This document shows, piece by piece, positions 60,466 to 64,000 of a stretch of DNA of 64,000 bases (positions are counted from its first letter, which is position 1; every line of letters starts with the position of its first letter). The position numbers were made by a program, and so were the translations under genes. The stretch comes from Mimachlamys varia (lineage: Eukaryota > Mollusca > Bivalvia > Pectinida > Pectinidae). The stretch lies in the NCBI GenBank assembly GCA_947623455.1, contig OX392528.1:50238322-50302321 (forward strand). The letters are read 5' to 3'. The notes beneath the pieces are model-generated. The model saw only the letters and a program-made list of their open reading frames with translations, was not told the origin of the DNA and ran no database searches.

Positions 60466-61429
60466 CTGATGTAAACAGTGTGTATATACATATATATAAT
60501 GTTATTGATGGATTTGTGTACATTTAATTCTCCTGGCAGCTTCAAATGTTTTTTGATATATATGACCCGGCTATAGCTCGTTCATTTTATAAAACTGATC
60601 TAGTGATGTTTACAGATAGTAAATCGTCATCTCAAGGTTGTTCATACTATCAGACATATTGGTTAATTATTTCTGGCTGGTCACCGCGATGTATTGATTT
60701 CCCCGATAATGGCTGCGATGGTTCTTTGACATTTTGCTTTCTAAAATACGACCTATCATTTATTTAGAAGTACGAGTCCTTAACAGCAATAAAAACACCT
60801 GTTAGTTTGACCGAACTATCATAGCAAAACAACTATAAAATGACAAAAACACCATCCGAAGACTCCAATAAAATGCGTTAAACTTAAAATATGAACGACG
60901 CATGCATTATGCAATAAAATGTGGATAAAGGCGTATGTGGGGAGGTGGAAATCGGAAATTTTATTCTACAAGAGGATGTGAAATTGGGATCAGAACCCCG
61001 AGGTAGTGCAAAGGTTGGTTGACCAAAGTCTGCATAAAAGGGTGGGATATTAATAACAAAGATACTTGCATGATAATTAACTCTTCTACCTTGAAACCTT
61101 AATTTTGGTAACGCGGGACATAATAAATGAAATATGACAGTAAATATAACTTAATATATTAATAAATACATGCCATATTCGGAAGGCGCAGAAAAAATAC
61201 AGTGTATTACAGTTATAAATAATAAAAAGTTACAATGCAATTGATGTTCAGGTGCTTTCACATGACGCACAGCAACAATTCGACAAAAATTCAAAGGGCG
61301 ATTTGATACACTTTGAATTATGATGTCATAATGAAACATTGTAATCTGAAGGCAAGCACATCGTTCTTGAGGAAAAATTCAAACGTAGCCATAGTATATA
61401 TTTATATCAGATTATCAGGGTGGATACAT

Positions 61430-61605
61430 GTACTAATTGGCGATGAAGCAGAAGACGCTTACTCTTACTCTCCAGGAACACCTGGTCTCGTTCTCTTGTA
61501 CTTTTACGAGGGTCTCCATGTTAAATTTTCCTTTGTTCATATTTTGCCCCTAGCTTAATTGGTTTTGATTTCGGATTAATGTTTGGTGACGTTTTGGTAT
61601 TCTCT
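61430..61605 (+). mobile_element. Retroelement family R, copy 15
   Basis: cgatgaagcagaagacgc, ccaggaacacctggtc, gagggtctccatg, tttgcccctagcttaatt and a degraded gacgttttggtattctc. Frame DEAEDAYSYSPGTPGL is open. Confidence 0.8.
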
Positions 61606-61837
61606 GTTTTATGGACAGTTTTTCTGTCTTAACGTGCAAGAAAAACAACAACTACATGTAACTAGGAAAGCTCAGGTTATCTCAGATGATGTTACATCTC
61701 ATTATTAAGTTACAGAATATGACACCAATACATGTGTGGATACATATGTCACTTGTAATGGACTATAGAAAGAATACAAAGCTTCCTTATTGCGTATTGT
61801 TTTGTATGTCATACCATTTTCTAACACTACAAACTAG

Positions 61838-61925
61838 AAGTCATAGCAGTATTAGAAACAGCTGTATGGTGCAGTTTCTATTACTAAATTTAAAAGGTGC
61901 AGCACATGTGTGTGTTACTTCATCT
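61838..61925 (+). mobile_element. Retrozyme-like repeat, degraded fragment f
   Basis: Retains only the 3' half of the hammerhead (gaaacagctgtatggtgcag) and the family tail (actaaatttaaaaggtgcag, gtgtgttacttcatc). Confidence 0.5.
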
Positions 61926-61929
61926 TTCA

Positions 61930-63840
61930 AACGCAGGTTTGAACCGTTTATTTATGTCGTGGTTTCGAGTGGTTTTTTGATGGTCGTTTCAGCTGCTGGA
62001 CTATCTCCGATATTAGACTTAACATCCTAGATGGTACTGTCGCACACGCGTGAACGGTTTACTATACATAAAAGTTTAACAGTAACTACATTCTACTCAA
62101 AACCTGTTGTTGCATAGCTATATGATGATATATATATTTGAACTCTAAAGACATGGTTTTTGTTCTACACGGTCTACGTACAACACACACAGACCATAGC
62201 TAGGTTTTTATATATCGATCTCTATTCAGGGTATTTAATAAATCATTTCTAGATATAGAATCATACCATCTAGGGCTTTTGTGAAAAATAATGAAAAAAG
62301 AAACAACAGTAAAAACAAAAACAAAACAAACAAAAACCAAATGCAAAACCAAAAAGGGAAAAATAGTAATAATTATAGTAAGATCGACAGTGTTTTTCAT
62401 AAGAAATTAGCGGTCCATAACGGCATTCGTAGCCTGACATGAACCGATCTGAAGTCTAAATTTGATTTCATCTTGGACTAAGAAAATCATTTAAAAACGT
62501 GATTGAATAGTGACGTCATTCGCAATTGATGAAACAAGAACTACTGAAGTCTAAGATTGTTTCATGATCCCAGAGCCAGGAGTTTTAGATCGTTGTTTTA
62601 TGTCTCCAACCAACTGAGCTAGCTGACCAACGGAGTCTCGCCAAAATGTGCTACAAAGTTTATTCAGAACTAATTGAATTAATGGGATGTAACTATGTAT
62701 ATAAAATACTGTAGTACTTTAATCAGGCAAATTGTCAATGTTTTCGGAAAACGTATACAAAAAAGTCATTGGAGTTAGCGTTATACCGGTAATAGTAAAT
62801 GAGGTTATGCAAGAAACACCACAGGAAGCAAATATGTTTAGTAACAGACTCAGAGAAGCTATTAATATGTATGGTTAAGTTGCCAAATGATATTAATTTG
62901 TGGAAATGACGGATGGAAGACGCCATCTCTTCCTCAATCGATCCCTGTTAAGGGTTATTGACGCTCCAACATAACATTTCGGAATGAATGTAAAGTTATT
63001 TAAGAGAATATAAAGGACCTCCACTAGAGACATAATGATAAACAGGAGGGCACTGTCCGTAAACCAGGCCACCTGGTGTTCTGTCGTCCTTCTCGAAAGG
63101 AAAAGCTCTCCTCAGAACCTTATTAACAAGACGCCGCTAAAAATAGAATATATATATATTTCTCTAGACACGATTTTTTCATAATATCAACTCTAATGAT
63201 ATATAGAATGTCTTTTAATATGACCGACTTCTTTTATAAAAACATGTTAAATGTTAAATATCTTTATGTATACCACCCAGATATGTATATGATGAAACAG
63301 TTGCATTCAATAAATATTTAGAGCACGTTTTCTTGGTCATTGACCTTGGTCTTCGCCAAGGTCACGCATGTTCTGCCTTCATGACGCCATACATAACATC
63401 ACTGATGATATCATGTGATGTGTTCCTATATTTGCAGTCGTATTCATCTTATGTTAAAGTTGCATTCAATAGCAGGCTTTCATGTTGCACTTCTTCACGG
63501 AAACTAACCGATACAGATCGCTAGTCGTGATCCATGTGGGCTTAAACTTCAAACAACTAGAATTTATAGAATTTCTATTCCTTAACAAAATCTTAATGGA
63601 GAAAAAAAATTAAAACCAAAATATGAGACCGAAATAAAGTTAACGTTGATTTCTCTGATTTCAAGATTCCACAAATTGTATCATATCTTTGTTGTTCTTT
63701 TAGAGGGAAAGAAAATAAAATAAATCCATACAAAACGTCTGTAGTTGAGAATGACATGATAATTATTATAGAGGTATTACTACAATATGTATACATGAGT
63801 ACTGTGTGAAGAAATGACTTCAGAATACTCTGTTTAATTC
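61930..63840. other. Non-coding AT-rich stretch
   Basis: No exon supported. A small inverted repeat tgaccttgg/ccaaggtca lies near 63340-63364, and TA runs occur. Confidence 0.4.
62570..62650 (-). other. tRNA-like fragment
   Basis: Minus strand shows a box A-like tagctcagttggttgg. No convincing box B at the right spacing and no cloverleaf, so probably a SINE or tRNA-pseudogene remnant. Confidence 0.3.
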
Positions 63841-63849
63841 TCTTATTAT

Positions 63850-63915
63850 CAGCATACTCTATATATTACTAAATTTAAAAAGAGCAGCATATATGTGTGC
63901 AACGTCATCGTCAAC
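63850..63915 (+). mobile_element. Retrozyme-like repeat, tail fragment g
   Basis: atactctatatattac, taaatttaaaaagagcagc and tatgtgtgcaacgtcatc match the tail downstream of the hammerheads. No ribozyme part remains. Confidence 0.4.
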
Positions 63916-64000
63916 ACAGTACAGGAATAGTTTTCACAAATTACAAAACTCAAAATCTTCTGAGAATTAAATAATTTGTATCAATGATTGATTAAAGGTT

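Noticed and set aside
63335..63370. Rho-independent-type hairpin
   Set aside because: Bacterial terminators are not expected in a eukaryotic genome, and there is no U-tract.

Overview
The window reads as nuclear DNA of a lophotrochozoan animal, most likely a bivalve mollusc. It is AT-rich and repeat-dense. It has split genes with GT-AG introns, tRNA-derived SINEs with a 'ctccgggtactccgg' core, TACTGTAAA-type MITEs full of CGCGAAA blocks, and many TGACGTCA sites. I see nothing prokaryotic: no operons and no long ORFs. Most open frames of 60-100 codons are chance or come from tandem repeats whose period is a multiple of three.

Genes. The one gene I recognise is on the minus strand: a Stum/Spec3-type small membrane protein. 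Its C-terminal exons lie at 33405-33578 and 32598-32674 and splice in frame to a stop. A phase-compatible exon carrying the preceding membrane helix lies at 54778-54860, which would make a 21 kb intron between them. A second minus-strand terminal exon (23657-23836, acidic tail with NDYDHL) probably ends another gene. Other exon candidates (for example an SLC1-like segment at 39001-39074) are weaker and are marked as such.

Repeats and mobile DNA, by region: 0-9 kb, retroelement fragments, a SINE, a promoter-like patch (5.9-6.7 kb) and a pair of hammerhead-bearing repeats (7.4-8.0 kb). 12-20 kb, a SINE, a 45/35-bp minisatellite (14.4-15.4 kb), a perfect 31-bp hairpin (16.2 kb), a TTAA-flanked MITE and a 21-bp minisatellite (19.1-19.7 kb). 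20-33 kb, further MITEs including an hAT-like one with an intact 8-bp target duplication (24.3 kb), a tandem array rich in nuclear-receptor half-sites (26 kb), a CRE cluster (31.2 kb) and a 170-bp tandem duplication. 33-55 kb (the putative long intron), a second hammerhead pair (34.3-34.9 kb), many copies of one retroelement 3' end, foldback elements and a 35-bp tandem array. 53-64 kb, SINEs, a MITE, a 386-bp LTR element reduced to LTRs plus primer sites (58.6-59.0 kb) and degraded repeats.

The most interesting system is the hammerhead-ribozyme-like repeat. Four copies lie in two same-strand pairs about 346 and 369 bp apart, with isolated copies elsewhere. Several keep the CTGANGA/GAAA core, stem II and a self-complementary CAGCTG stem III. 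This is the layout of retrozymes, which move through self-cleaved circular RNA.
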